From JAEUMD01 sp036768475 (GTDB taxonomy: Bacteria > Pseudomonadota > Alphaproteobacteria > Rhizobiales > Hyphomicrobiaceae), in contig DAIPMW010000009.1 of assembly GCA_036768475.1 (NCBI GenBank), forward strand, positions 81,054-145,053: 64,000 bases of DNA. The letters run 5' to 3'. The notes below the pieces were generated by a model that was given only the letters and a program-made list of their open reading frames with translations, searched no databases and was not told the DNA's origin. Both the position numbers and the translations under genes were made by a program. Shown here in pieces: positions 8,381 through 17,835 of the stretch. The number at the start of each line of letters is the position of its first letter. Positions within the stretch are counted from its first letter, which is position 1.

Positions 8381-10630
8381 TCATTTCCACGGCTCGGGTT
8401 GCAACACCGGCGCCTCCAGCTTGAACCTCAATCCAGCATAAGCCGCAAGCCCGGCCGTCTCGTAGCCGAACACCTCCTGGTAGTTCTGATCCAGCAGGTT
8501 TTCCACCCGCCCGAATGCCTCCACGCCCGGTGTGATTTCATAAGATCCCGCGAGCCGCACGAGCCAGTAGTCGTCAAGCGCGACGCGACGCGAGAACGGA
8601 GGCCCGCTCAGAAACCCCAGATCTTCCATTTGACCGTTGTAGATCGCCGCCAGATTGAGCCGTGCGCGATGATCGGCAAAGCGCCAGTCGATGTCGAAGC
8701 GCCCCTGATGCTCGGGCCGGCGCAGTTCCCTTTGTCCCATATCGTCGAGCGCATCGAGCCATGTGTAGGCGGCGCCCAGCGTCACACCGGGAAGAACCTG
8801 GTAGCGGCCCGCCACCTCGATGCCCTGCCGTTTGCTCTCGCCGTCGAGATTGACCGAGCTGATGAGTGGGAACTGGGAGAAATCCTCCGTGATCTCGTTG
8901 GTGAGATCGGTCTTGAAGTAGGTCACATCGATGATGCCGCGCCCGCCCAGAAACGTCGTCTCCACACCGACGTCCCAGCCCTTCGAGCGCTCCGGCTGCA
9001 AATCCGGATTCGGCGTGTAACGGAAGAAGGTCCCGTAAAGCTCCGCGAAGCTCGGCAGCTTGGTGCCGGTGCCATAGCTGGCATGCAGCCGGAACGGCGT
9101 CGAAGGCACCTTGAGTGAACCATCGATGCGCCAGTCCGTCGTATCGTCGAAAACGTCGTTGTCGTCACGACGCAGCGTCGCACCCAGGCTCAGAAAGCCA
9201 AAGTACTCCCCGCGCACCTCTCCCACAAAACTCAGGCGGTCACGCTCGGCATGGAAGTTTCCCGCGGACGGCTGATCGAATGTTTCCTCGCGCCACTCGA
9301 CAAGCCCGGTCACGAAATGACGAACCGGGCCGCCCTCCTTGGGGCCGATCCGTACCGTCGTCTTGTAACCGTAGGTCGCGGTCTCGTCGATCAGCTGGCT
9401 CGCTGTAAAACTGACGTCGTCGAAATCCCGTTTCGCGCGCGTCGCATACACCACCTGCGTCCACGCGTCGTCGAACAGTGAGAGCTCGGCGTCGAGCCGT
9501 CCGCTCCACATGTCGTTTTGCGAGTGGAACGGCGCATCGATCGCGCGCTGATAGCCCGGCAAGTTGAAGCTGAAATCGTCATACTCGGTCTCGAGCCTGC
9601 TCGCCCGAAACACCCCGCTGAGCGTCAACCCATCGAACGGCCGCACACCGCCTTTCATCGACAGTGTCTTCAGGTCGCTGCCATCACGCTCATTGCCCTC
9701 AGGCGCGATGTTGAAACCATCGGTATGACGCGAGGCCACCATGAACGAGCCCCAGGCCGTATCGGTTCCGCCCGACACGCCGGCCCGGCCGCCGCGCGTG
9801 TTGAACGAGCCCCCTTCGGCCTCGGCAACGATGCGCGCCGGTCCCTTGCCCGAATTGGTGACGATGCTGACGACGCCGCCGAGGGCACCCGACCCGTAAA
9901 GGCCGCTTTGCGGCCCGCGCAGAACCTCGATGCGCGCGATGTCGTCGGTCGCGAGGTTGGCGAAGTCATAAAAGCCGTCAATGCCGGAGTTGACCTCGAC
10001 GCCATCGATCAACACCAGCGTATGATTGCTCTCCGCCCCCCTTATCCGCACAACGGCGACATTGCCGGCGCCACCCTGCTGGCTCACCGAGACTCCCGGC
10101 AGGCTGCGTAGAGCATCGACTGCGGTCCGCGCCTGCGTCGCCTTGATCTCGTCGCTCGTAACAATGCTGACCGACGTCCCCAGCGTATCGGCGCGCACTC
10201 CCCGGTCGACACTGCCATTTGCCGGCGCTTCGCTGGCGCCTGCATCTGTCATCTGACCCGCAGCGGGGGACGCAGAAGGAGCCGGCGGCTGGCCAGCAAC
10301 CGCCTCCACGTCCGACTTCGGTTTCTTTTTCGCGGTCTTGCTCTTCTTCGATATCTGCGCGCCGCTCGCCTCTTCTTCGAGCACCGGATTCACCGGCGAC
10401 GGCGTGACCTGCGGCTTTGCCAGAGTGCCGCCCTCGACCACGACCGGCGGCAATTGCACCGCCTGCGCCACTACGGACTGCGCATGGACCGGCTGCACCG
10501 CGGCTGAAGCGAGATACGCGCTGCCTAATCCCGAAGCGAGCGCAAGCCGACGGATCGGCGCTCGGCAAGCGCGATTGCGCATTTCACAGCCAACGGCGAC
10601 GACGCGCCGGGGCATCCTGGACCCTGTCAT
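8381..10630 (-). CDS. btuB: TonB-dependent outer-membrane cobalamin receptor (BtuB-like)
   Basis: 749 residues: a signal region (to about residue 50, ending VHAQS), an unusual Lys/Pro/Ala-rich linker (about 85-140), a plug domain (TSVSIVTSDEIKATQARTAVDALRSLPGV, then RIRGAESNHTLVLIDGVEVN and RIEVLRGPQSGLYGSGALGGVVSI), and a beta-barrel closing with GLRFKLEAPVLQPEPWK. The plug motifs match BtuB-type receptors. AGGGGG precedes the ATG at 10630. The cobalamin riboswitch about 230 bases upstream supports B12 as the ligand. The extended linker before the plug is longer than in E. coli BtuB. Confidence 0.88.
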   Translation of the reverse strand: MTGSRMPRRVVAVGCEMRNRACRAPIRRLALASGLGSAYLASAAVQPVHAQSVVAQAVQLPPVVVEGGTLAKPQVTPSPVNPVLEEEASGAQISKKSKTAKKKPKSDVEAVAGQPPAPSASPAAGQMTDAGASEAPANGSVDRGVRADTLGTSVSIVTSDEIKATQARTAVDALRSLPGVSVSQQGGAGNVAVVRIRGAESNHTLVLIDGVEVNSGIDGFYDFANLATDDIARIEVLRGPQSGLYGSGALGGVVSIVTNSGKGPARIVAEAEGGSFNTRGGRAGVSGGTDTAWGSFMVASRHTDGFNIAPEGNERDGSDLKTLSMKGGVRPFDGLTLSGVFRASRLETEYDDFSFNLPGYQRAIDAPFHSQNDMWSGRLDAELSLFDDAWTQVVYATRAKRDFDDVSFTASQLIDETATYGYKTTVRIGPKEGGPVRHFVTGLVEWREETFDQPSAGNFHAERDRLSFVGEVRGEYFGFLSLGATLRRDDNDVFDDTTDWRIDGSLKVPSTPFRLHASYGTGTKLPSFAELYGTFFRYTPNPDLQPERSKGWDVGVETTFLGGRGIIDVTYFKTDLTNEITEDFSQFPLISSVNLDGESKRQGIEVAGRYQVLPGVTLGAAYTWLDALDDMGQRELRRPEHQGRFDIDWRFADHRARLNLAAIYNGQMEDLGFLSGPPFSRRVALDDYWLVRLAGSYEITPGVEAFGRVENLLDQNYQEVFGYETAGLAAYAGLRFKLEAPVLQPEPWK

Positions 10631-10861
10631 TTTAAACCCCCTGTGGTCACGACCATGAGGGTGGAGCTCGCATCGTCAGCGATACGAAAACTGCACTATC
10701 CGAGGTACGCCCGAGCGGGGCGGCATCCTCGAAACTGCATCAACCGGATGGCAGGAATTGTCCCGACTGCGGTCGACCTGACGATGCTCCCCACCGGTTG
10801 CACATCGGTCGCCACTACGGGTGGTCCGCTTCACTGCGCGCCCCGCGCGGTGAATGGGCGA

Positions 10862-11094
10862 CGTGTACCGGCAGGTCTCCTGGCTTGCGGCTCGAGCGCC
10901 CTGCTTCAACCTTCCCATCGTCCCGTGCGGGAATCGAAAGTGGCATATGTGAAGCGAGCTTGCCGCCTACAGTTGCGGGGGCAGCCCCGGTTCCGAACCA
11001 TCTGAAATCATGAAAATATCATGATCGGACAGCTCTTCCCGGGTTCCCTTTTCATCCATCCGGAGCGTGGCTCCGGATGGAAACCGGCACGCGC
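10862..11094 (-). ncRNA. Cobalamin (B12) riboswitch
   Basis: Read on the minus strand, the core elements occur in order: GTGCCGG, AAAAGGGAA, CCGGGGCTGCCCCCGCAACT followed by GTAGGCGG, GGGAAGG, and the B12 box GCCAGGAGACCTGCC (10870-10884). This is the textbook AdoCbl riboswitch consensus. Two peripheral arms are expanded: an 11-bp hairpin (CATCCGGAGC/GCTCCGGATG, about 11058-11080) and an ATCATGA/TCATGAT stem (about 11007-11025). It lies in the leader of the receptor-binding protein-permease-ATPase operon and should reduce expression when cobalamin is plentiful. Confidence 0.93.
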
Positions 11095-11245
11095 AGACTT
11101 CAACTGAGCTGCTCACGAGAGTCAACTGCGCCATTTGGCCTGACCGGAACCTGCAGCAGTTTGGCCACACCCGCTGCAATTTCGAGAAGCCTATACGGCG
11201 CACAAGAAAATTGCCTCATGCGGTATCCATCCGCTGTCGATGAGC

Positions 11246-11788
11246 TCAATCCGTCGCTTCCAGCAAAATCTTTTCCAGCAGCGCGTTGATTTCATTGAGC
11301 GCCATCTTCGACGCCTCGCCGCCCCGCTCCGGCAGCCGCTTGTAGCCGACAGTGACTTTGCCTTTGCTGCCGACGCTTTCGTAGACGAACATCACGTAGG
11401 GGCACAGCCCCATATTGAGCGGCTCAGCATCCATCATCCTCCGCGAAAGCTGCGATGAGCAGAAGGTGAAGTATTCCGCATCCGTGTAAAGTTCATCCGT
11501 TGCGCCGACATCCTTTGCCGTACGCTTCAGCATGTCGCTGATCTTGCCGTTGAAGTCGATCGTCAGACCTTGATTGATGATCGCATTTTGCAGATCGACG
11601 CGGGCGTCCGCAAAGGCTCTTTCCACCGTGCGGATAGCGAGCGGATCGGCGGCATCGCCAGCCGACGCGCACCCCGCAGCGCCGATGGCGAACCCGACCA
11701 TCCAAGAGGTCAACGCCAACGCACGCGCAACCCCGACAGGACGCGACATAGGCGAATGCCTGCACCCGGCGACCAAAGACAACAGCAT
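11246..11788 (-). CDS. DUF302-like exported protein
   Basis: 180 residues. The start at 11788 is set by the strong GGGAGGAG site seven bases ahead. A hydrophobic segment (ALALTSWMVGFAIGAAGCASAG, about 23-44) is a signal peptide, possibly of lipoprotein type, although AAGC is a poor lipobox. The mature part resembles DUF302 domains (LQNAIINQGLTIDFNGKISDML, YTDAEYFTFCSS, LCPYVMFVYE, KVTVGYKRLP). A periplasmic role is inferred; the biochemical function of DUF302 is not established. It lies just upstream of the B12 operon, on the same strand. Confidence 0.7.
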   Translation of the reverse strand: MLLSLVAGCRHSPMSRPVGVARALALTSWMVGFAIGAAGCASAGDAADPLAIRTVERAFADARVDLQNAIINQGLTIDFNGKISDMLKRTAKDVGATDELYTDAEYFTFCSSQLSRRMMDAEPLNMGLCPYVMFVYESVGSKGKVTVGYKRLPERGGEASKMALNEINALLEKILLEATD

Positions 11789-11935
11789 GCCAAACTCCTC
11801 CCGAAAAAAGGTGCATCGATCATCAAAGCGGCAGGCAGGTTCTCGCGAGCTCATTATGAATTCATCGCGGAGATGCACATGGTGCGACGCCGGCAACGCA
11901 CGTGACGCATGCAATCCACACACGAACGCGCTGCA

Positions 11936-12160
11936 TCAAAAACAGAACAGCAATCCTGATAAGGCGGCAAGGTCGAGAAACAGTGCGTCACCTCGCACCG
12001 CAGTCAGGTAAAGGCTCGCCCCGATGATTGCGCCAGTCAGCACCAATATAGCTGCGCCAAATCCTGCCGGCGCATGGATGACGGCATCTTTAGCGTTGGG
12101 CTCTTTGATTCCACTTCTCAACGTAGCAGCCCTCGCATCGAGGCTTGGCAAGCAGGACAT
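11936..12160 (-). CDS. Possible small membrane protein
   Basis: 74 residues at most, with two hydrophobic stretches (about 36-55 and 58-74) separated by a short polar TAVRGDA turn, ending in LSGLLFCF. No ribosome site is evident before the ATG at 12160; a TTG about 36 bases further in is an alternative. It lies between the MFS gene and the DUF302 gene on the same strand. Coding status is uncertain. Confidence 0.4.
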   Translation of the reverse strand: MSCLPSLDARAATLRSGIKEPNAKDAVIHAPAGFGAAILVLTGAIIGASLYLTAVRGDALFLDLAALSGLLFCF

Positions 12161-12265
12161 GGCGCTGCGCCATTAACCATATGTCGCGCCATTCACACCC
12201 TTCAGTCCAGCATACACCGCCCGCGCGCCCGGCAAAACCATGGCCGCGCAAGGCCCTGTGCCTCA

Positions 12266-13537
12266 TCACGCTACGGGCTTGGCAGCGAGCCTGGCGGACG
12301 TCCGTGCAGCGCGTTCCCGTATTGGCCAACTCAGCGCCGCCGCCAGCAGGCCCAAACCCACCGAAATCCACCACATCGCATCATAGCTGTGCAGCAGATC
12401 GAAGAGATAGCCGCCGAGCCATGCGCCGAGGAACGCGCCCAGTTGATGCGAAAGGAACACGAACCCGTAGAGCATCGTCATCCATCTGGCGCCGAAGAAC
12501 GTCGCCACGAGTCCGCTCGTCAACGGCACCGTCGACAGCCACAGCACGCCAAGGATACCGCTGAGGACAATTACGCTGCCCGGGGTCACCGGCAGCCAGA
12601 GAAAGGCGAGAAATACACCCGCCCGGGCCAGATATATGAGTGCCAGTCCGTAACGGTTTGGCAGCCGTCGCCCCCATTCACCGGCGATATAGGTGCCGAA
12701 CAGATTGCCGAGCCCGACCATCGTCAGCGCGGCCACCGCCACGCCCGGATCAAAGCCCCTGTCGGCGACATAGGCCGGCAGATGCGTGCCATAGAATACA
12801 ATATGAAAACCGCAGACGAAGAAGCTCGCATTGAGGAGCCAGAAGCTCGGGTAGGCAAAGGCCTCGCGCAATGCCGAAAAGAGCCCCTGCGAAGGTTCTC
12901 CTTGCACCTCCGGCGGCCGCCCGCGAATGAGCGCCGCCAGCACAAGCATCAATGCTGCCGTGGCGGCAAGCACGATGATGCTCGATTGCCAGCCAAGCAG
13001 GGCCATAAGCAAATGAGTGTAGGGCATGGCGACGAGGATGCCGACGCCCGCCCCCATGCCGATCAATGCGATCGCCCGCGTTCGTAACTCAGGCGCCACG
13101 ACACGGGCCACGGCACCCACCATGGCGTTGACACCACAACCCGCCACGCCGAGGCCGAACAGAATTCCTGACACGATGAGATGCAGTTCGGTTTGCGCCG
13201 CATAGAGCATCAGCAAGCCGGCCGTTGTCGTCACCGCCCCGAACACGGCGACGCGCCCACTCCCCAAGCTGTCGGAGACCGCACCCGTGATCGGTGCCGC
13301 CACGCCCCATACGATGTTTGCGATCGCTATTGCCAACGCGAAGACCTCGCGCCCAAACCCCAGCGTTTCACTCACCGGCTTGAGATAGAGGCCCATGACC
13401 TGCCGCAATCCCATACCGATCGCGGCAATCACCGCCGCGGCAAGGATGACTATCCAGGCTGGATGGAGTGGCTGATAGGCCTGGGAATCAGGATCAGGGC
13501 CGCCGCCAGGACTTCGAGGGATCTGTACTGTCGTCAC
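12266..13537 (-). CDS. Major facilitator superfamily transporter
   Basis: 423 residues with 12 predicted membrane helices in two six-helix halves. The loop between helices 2 and 3 carries a GAVSDSLGSGRVAVFG variant of the MFS A-motif. It resembles the oxalate/formate-antiporter-like or monocarboxylate branch (GMGLRQVMGLYLKPVSETLGF near the N-terminus). The substrate cannot be deduced. There is no operon partner; the gene is flanked by a family B repeat upstream and a small open frame downstream. Confidence 0.85.
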   Translation of the reverse strand: MTTVQIPRSPGGGPDPDSQAYQPLHPAWIVILAAAVIAAIGMGLRQVMGLYLKPVSETLGFGREVFALAIAIANIVWGVAAPITGAVSDSLGSGRVAVFGAVTTTAGLLMLYAAQTELHLIVSGILFGLGVAGCGVNAMVGAVARVVAPELRTRAIALIGMGAGVGILVAMPYTHLLMALLGWQSSIIVLAATAALMLVLAALIRGRPPEVQGEPSQGLFSALREAFAYPSFWLLNASFFVCGFHIVFYGTHLPAYVADRGFDPGVAVAALTMVGLGNLFGTYIAGEWGRRLPNRYGLALIYLARAGVFLAFLWLPVTPGSVIVLSGILGVLWLSTVPLTSGLVATFFGARWMTMLYGFVFLSHQLGAFLGAWLGGYLFDLLHSYDAMWWISVGLGLLAAALSWPIRERAARTSARLAAKPVA

Positions 13538-13583
13538 TTGTAAGCTCAGTTTTTTCCGTTGCGTGCTCGTGCTGGGTATACCC

Positions 13584-13708
13584 TAGAGCAGGTGTTCGAC
13601 CCGTCCAGTCCATGTTCAGCTGAAGTGTGCAGCGGTTCGGCGTGAAAAACATGCTCAAACAAGGTGCTGGATCGCGTTCATGCTTCCGTCAAACATGAAC
13701 GCGATCTA
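13584..13708 (-). repeat. Family B dispersed repeat (copy 2)
   Basis: Inverted copy. The plus strand reads TAGAGCAGG..., TTCAGCTGAAGTGTGCAGCG, GTGAAAAACATGCTCAAACA and then the 16-bp-type palindrome GATCGCGTTCATG...CATGAACGCGATC ending at 13708. It sits between the start of the MFS gene and the end of the phosphoesterase gene, whose TAA stop lies 8 bases beyond it. Confidence 0.8.
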
Positions 13709-13715
13709 AGCGAAT

Positions 13716-14654
13716 TTAAGCCATCTCGTGCGCCAGCAGGCGGCGGTCGAGTTCTATCACGCCGCCTGTCGGCGAGATCAGACCGCGCCCCGTGACTTCG
13801 ATGGCCCACGCCTCGTCCACACGGCGCACGCGCACCAGATTGTAACGCGCCATCGGCTCATCCTTGTGCCGCCGTCCGGACGACCCCGATGCGATGCCCA
13901 CGACGGGGATCTTGCCGTTTGGTCCGTCACCCCAGCTCAGCATGTCACGATGATTGTGCCCGTGCAGGATGAGTTCAGCGCCCACACGGGACAACACACC
14001 GGCCAGCTTGTCGGCATCCCTGAGCCCGCGCGATTTCGGCGCAAGACCCGGCAGCGGCGGATGGTGAATGAGAACGATGCGCGCCAACCCGGTTCCAGCA
14101 AGCGTCCCCAGCACTGTTTCGAGCGCCTTGAGCTGCTCTCGCCCGACACGGCCTGCAGCCACGAACGGCCGTGTCTCGACCGCCGAGTTGACGCCGATGA
14201 GCACGGCCGCGCCGACGCGGCGCACGAACGGAAAACCTCGTGGTGTCACCCCGGTGCCCGGCACCTCGCTGCCGAACGGATCGGAATTCATGTAGTCCTG
14301 CCAGAGCGCAACGCCCGGATGGCTACCTATGCGCGTGTAGATGTCGTGATTGCCCGGCACGACGGTAACCGATTCCGGCGCCCCCACCCCCCTCAACCAG
14401 TTCAGCGCCGCCGCATACTCGTTGGGCAGCCCGATATTGCACAGATCTCCCGTGACGGCGACATGGTGGGGCCGCGACGCCAGCATGTCGGCAACGAGCA
14501 GATCGGCCACGTCCGCGCGATGCACGTGCTTGCGCCCGCGGTGCCAATTCATCAGGCCAAGAGTCCGCTTGATGTTCAGAAGGCGCGGTGAGAACCCTGC
14601 CAGCGGCGTGATGTGCACATCCGAGATATGCGCAATGATGGTCGAATCCGGCAT
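13716..14654 (-). CDS. Calcineurin-like metallophosphoesterase
   Basis: 312 residues with the complete set of metallophosphoesterase motifs: HISDVHI (Asp12, His14), GDLCN (about 72), PGNHD (about 104-108), HHPP (about 205) and HGHNHRD (about 243-249). These bind two metal ions and cleave phosphomonoesters or diesters. There is no signal peptide, so it is cytosolic. It resembles the YfcE/CpdA-like branch, but the substrate is not determined. It stands alone, divergent from the Nudix-like gene. Confidence 0.88.
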   Translation of the reverse strand: MPDSTIIAHISDVHITPLAGFSPRLLNIKRTLGLMNWHRGRKHVHRADVADLLVADMLASRPHHVAVTGDLCNIGLPNEYAAALNWLRGVGAPESVTVVPGNHDIYTRIGSHPGVALWQDYMNSDPFGSEVPGTGVTPRGFPFVRRVGAAVLIGVNSAVETRPFVAAGRVGREQLKALETVLGTLAGTGLARIVLIHHPPLPGLAPKSRGLRDADKLAGVLSRVGAELILHGHNHRDMLSWGDGPNGKIPVVGIASGSSGRRHKDEPMARYNLVRVRRVDEAWAIEVTGRGLISPTGGVIELDRRLLAHEMA

Positions 14655-14778
14655 GAGCTCCCCTTGGGTCAGCCCTTATTAGCGGCATTGACGGTTCGCA
14701 TCCAGACCGGCCGCAGCCTAGCCTTGCCAAGACCTGATCCCTGCCCCAAACAGGTTGCATCGCTCCCAGGAGGTCGAC

Positions 14779-15240
14779 GTGCCGCTCTCCCGTATCGTCA
14801 CTCGCAGCCTGCAGCACTACTGGCGCATTTCGCGCGGCCTTACGCTGTGCACACGCGGCGCGGTGATCGACGCGCAAGGCTGTTTTCTGCTGATTCGTCA
14901 TGACGGTTACGACAGCTGGCATTTTCCAGGTGGCCGGGTCGATGGCTGCGAGACGGTTGAAGCTGCGCTGAGCCGCAAGCTTGCCGAGGGGCCCGGCATC
15001 CGGATCGATGAGACGCCCGAGCTGTTCGGCATCTACGCCGATCTGAAGAACTCCGAAAGCCGCCATATCGCCGTGTTTGTCATCCGCCGCTGGCATCGGC
15101 AGGCCCCGTTCGCAGCCAACGTGGGAATTGCCGAGCAGTCGTATTTCGCACCCGAAGCGCTGCCCGCCTCCACCCATCGGTCCACGCGCCAGCGCATTTC
15201 CGAGATTTTGGGGCTCGCACCAAAGTCACTCGAGTGGTAG
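14779..15240 (+). CDS. Nudix-fold protein with degenerate catalytic box
   Basis: 153 residues. The start is the GTG at 14779, because a perfect AGGAGG (14768-14773) lies 5 bases before it. The fold follows Nudix order: RGAVIDAQGCFLLIRHDGYDSWHFPGG and then the box. However, the canonical REUxEExG becomes RKLAEGPG: the first and third metal-binding glutamates are Lys and Gly. The remainder (ELFGIYADLK, AVFVIRRW) is well preserved. It is possibly a non-hydrolytic Nudix or one with altered chemistry. It lies upstream of a GNAT gene on the same strand. Confidence 0.75.
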   Translation: MPLSRIVTRSLQHYWRISRGLTLCTRGAVIDAQGCFLLIRHDGYDSWHFPGGRVDGCETVEAALSRKLAEGPGIRIDETPELFGIYADLKNSESRHIAVFVIRRWHRQAPFAANVGIAEQSYFAPEALPASTHRSTRQRISEILGLAPKSLEW

Positions 15241-15431
15241 CCGAGGCTGGAAGATCTCACGCTGGCTCTCTCCCCGCGACGCTTCGCCTGCATCCACTGG
15301 ACCCATCCTGACACGCGTGCTATGCGCCAGCCGCCTCAATGGCATGGCGTTGACGTCGTGCCTGAGTGACACGTCCCGCAATCGCATTAGACAGCATCGC
15401 TTCCGCTGCTGTTATCGAAAGCCGCCGGCCC

Positions 15432-15929
15432 ATGTCCTCCGAACTCGAGATCAGGCCCGTCTGTGAGAAGGATCTTGCGGCAATCTCCGCCCTGCACGCC
15501 CGCGCATTCGGCCCGGGGCGCTACGCCCGCACGGCATACAGGGTGCGCGAGGGCACGCCCCTCATCACACCACATTGCCGTGCCGCATATCTCGATGGAA
15601 CGCTGGTTGCCGTCCTCCGCTACACCCCGATTTCGATCGGCGGCGTCGGCGGCGCTCTGATGCTTGGCCCAGTCGCCGTCGAACCTGTCAACAAAGGAAA
15701 AGGATTCGGCAAATCGTTGATCGCCAAGTCGATCGAGGAAGCCGCCGGCGATGGCTTCCGCCTCGTGCTTCTGGTCGGTGATCTGCCCTATTACGCGCGC
15801 TTCGGCTTTGTCCGCGTTCCTGCTGGCCAGATCGCTTTGCCGGGCCCCGTCAATCCCGAGCGTCTTCTCGCCCGCGAATTGGTCGAAGGCGCGCTGGCCG
15901 AATTCCGCGGCCTCGTTGCCCCGGCGTGA
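15432..15929 (+). CDS. GNAT-family N-acetyltransferase
   Basis: 165 residues from the ATG at 15432. It has GNAT motifs: EIRPVCEKDLAAISALHARAF at the N-terminus, ALMLGPVAVEPVNKGKGFGKSLI as the acetyl-CoA-binding motif A (Q/RxxGxG/A variant NKGKGFGKS, about 88-96), and YYARFGFVRV as motif B. It resembles YhbS-type acetyltransferases that act on small molecules or proteins. The acceptor is unknown. No strong ribosome site is visible; an in-frame GTG at 15366 is an alternative start. Confidence 0.82.
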   Translation: MSSELEIRPVCEKDLAAISALHARAFGPGRYARTAYRVREGTPLITPHCRAAYLDGTLVAVLRYTPISIGGVGGALMLGPVAVEPVNKGKGFGKSLIAKSIEEAAGDGFRLVLLVGDLPYYARFGFVRVPAGQIALPGPVNPERLLARELVEGALAEFRGLVAPA

Positions 15930-15959
15930 GGTGCTGCGACCTGACTGCGTGCGATGGTC

Positions 15960-17405
15960 TCAGGTTCGCCAGAACTCGGGCCGGAATAGCACCAGCACCG
16001 TGAACAGCTCGAGCCGTCCCAGCAGCATGGCGAATGCCAGTACCCACTTGGCTGCCGCGGGCAGTGACGCGAAATTCCCCGAAGGACCGACGATGTCTCC
16101 CAGTCCCGGCCCGACGTTTCCCATCGCCTGTGCGGCCGAAGACAGAGCCGTCGTCAGATCGAGACCCATTCCGGTAAGCAGCACCGTGAAAATGCCGACC
16201 GTTGCCATGTAGATCGCGAGGAACGCCACCACCGAGAAGGGCACGTCCTGCGAAAGCCGCTTACCGTTGTAGGACAACGTCACGATACGATTGGGGGAAA
16301 TGAGGTGGATGAAATGCCGCCGCGTCAGCAGGCCCGCCAATTGCAACCGATAAATCTTGATCGCGCCAGCCGTGGAGCCGGAACAGCCGCCGACGAATGT
16401 GATCAGCAAGAACACGCCAAAAGCGAAAGTGCCCCACGTCGTATAGTCGGTGCTGGCAAACCCCGTCGTCGTAACGATCGAGGTGATGTTGAATGCCGCC
16501 AGCCGCACCGCTGTCGGAAAATCGACGTCGTGAGAGGCTGAGTGCCACAGCGCGAGCACGAGCGTCAAAACGGCAATGAATGACAAGAATCCGCGCACCT
16601 GCTCGTCGCGCCAGATCACGTGCGTGTCACCGCGCAGCGTCTGGATCATGACGACGAAAGGCATTGCGCCCGCGATCATAAAAAACGTCGCCACCCACTC
16701 GATCGACGGCGAATTGAAAAACCCGAATGACGCGTCGTGTGTCGAAAACCCGCCGGTGGCTATTGTCGCCATGGAATGGCAGATGGCATCGAAGATCGTC
16801 ATACCGAGCAGGCCGTAGATGACAGCGCACGCGAAGATCAAACCGAAATAGACGCCGGCCGTCGCCGACACGAGCTCCAGTGCCCGCGGCACGATCTTCT
16901 CCGACTTGTCGGAACTCTCTGTGTGGAACAGCTGCATACCGCCAACCCGCAGGTACGGCAGCACCAGAAGCGCCATGACGACGATGCCGATGCCGCCGAT
17001 GCCGTTGAGCAAGGCCCGCCAGAGCAGCACGCCGCGCGGCAGCACGTCGAGCTTCGTCAGCACCGTCGAGCCGGTCGTCGTCAGACCCGACATCGCTTCG
17101 AAGAATGCATCCGTATAGCTCAGTCCCACGCCGATGAACGGCATGGCCGCGAACGCGCACAGCACCACCCAGCTCAGCGTCGTGAGCAAGAATGCATCCT
17201 TGACGCCGAGCTGCACCGGGCCTTCGGTGTAGGTCATCAGCACCAATAGACCGCCGACGAAAAACGTGAAAACGCCGGCGCCAAAGAACGCCCGCCAGTC
17301 CGCATTGTTGTCGGCAAGATCGATCAGCGCGGGCACCAGCATCGCGGCTGACAGGATGGCGAGCATGAGCCCGATGGCGAACAGGATGGGGCGAATATGG
17401 ATCAT
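15960..17405 (-). CDS. trkH: TrkH-type potassium uptake channel subunit
   Basis: 481 residues with about ten membrane helices and four P-loop-like repeats carrying the selectivity glycines: MSGLTTTGSTVL, MATIATGGFST, ITSIVTTTGFASTDY and AQAMGNVGPGLG. It ends ELFTVLVLFRPEFWRT, the usual TrkH C-terminus. It moves K+ into the cell together with the regulator TrkA, which is not in the window. The start MIHIRPILF at 17405 matches family length; upstream frame extension to 17504 lacks support. A perfect GTTTTGCAAAAC palindrome lies 170 bases upstream. Confidence 0.92.
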   Translation of the reverse strand: MIHIRPILFAIGLMLAILSAAMLVPALIDLADNNADWRAFFGAGVFTFFVGGLLVLMTYTEGPVQLGVKDAFLLTTLSWVVLCAFAAMPFIGVGLSYTDAFFEAMSGLTTTGSTVLTKLDVLPRGVLLWRALLNGIGGIGIVVMALLVLPYLRVGGMQLFHTESSDKSEKIVPRALELVSATAGVYFGLIFACAVIYGLLGMTIFDAICHSMATIATGGFSTHDASFGFFNSPSIEWVATFFMIAGAMPFVVMIQTLRGDTHVIWRDEQVRGFLSFIAVLTLVLALWHSASHDVDFPTAVRLAAFNITSIVTTTGFASTDYTTWGTFAFGVFLLITFVGGCSGSTAGAIKIYRLQLAGLLTRRHFIHLISPNRIVTLSYNGKRLSQDVPFSVVAFLAIYMATVGIFTVLLTGMGLDLTTALSSAAQAMGNVGPGLGDIVGPSGNFASLPAAAKWVLAFAMLLGRLELFTVLVLFRPEFWRT

Positions 17406-17835
17406 TTTCGGATAAGGCCGATTCGACTCGCGTAAGCCGGTCACGAAGCAGCTCTCCGCGAGGAGGATGCCGCGCAATCTCACACTTGGCCGGCGCCGAG
17501 ACACCAGCCCCCTTGAGCGGCGCGCCGTTTAACGCCGAACACGGCGGCGCGAAAGCAAATTCTACAGGACACAGGTTTTGCAAAACTCGTCACGCTGCCC
17601 CGTCGAGGGGCCAACGCATATCATAAAAGTTTGATGAAAAATCCCTTTCAGCGCATTCCACAGACCTGGACGGGGCCACCGGAACGTCTCCGGCCATGCA
17701 TTTTTCGGCCCTCAAAAGGCCGAAGATATTCCCGAAACGCATAACAAGCCAAGTGCGACGCTTTCAGACCATAGCGCATCGCCACAATGAGGCGTAGGAG
17801 ATTGCCCCGTTGCAACGCTGAATGAGGCGCTATCA
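17406..17835. other. Intergenic region between trkH and a small open frame
   Basis: No gene is seen. It holds a perfect 12-bp palindrome GTTTTGCAAAAC (17575-17586), a possible regulator site for trkH, and a short TTCGGCC/GGCCGAA stem near 17705-17725. Otherwise nothing recognisable. Confidence 0.5.

Noticed and set aside
7550..9118. 522-codon plus-strand open frame
   Set aside because: Antisense to the B12 binding protein and receptor genes; no domain signature.
12074..13087. 337-codon plus-strand open frame
   Set aside because: Antisense to the MFS transporter; low-complexity Arg/His/Gln composition.
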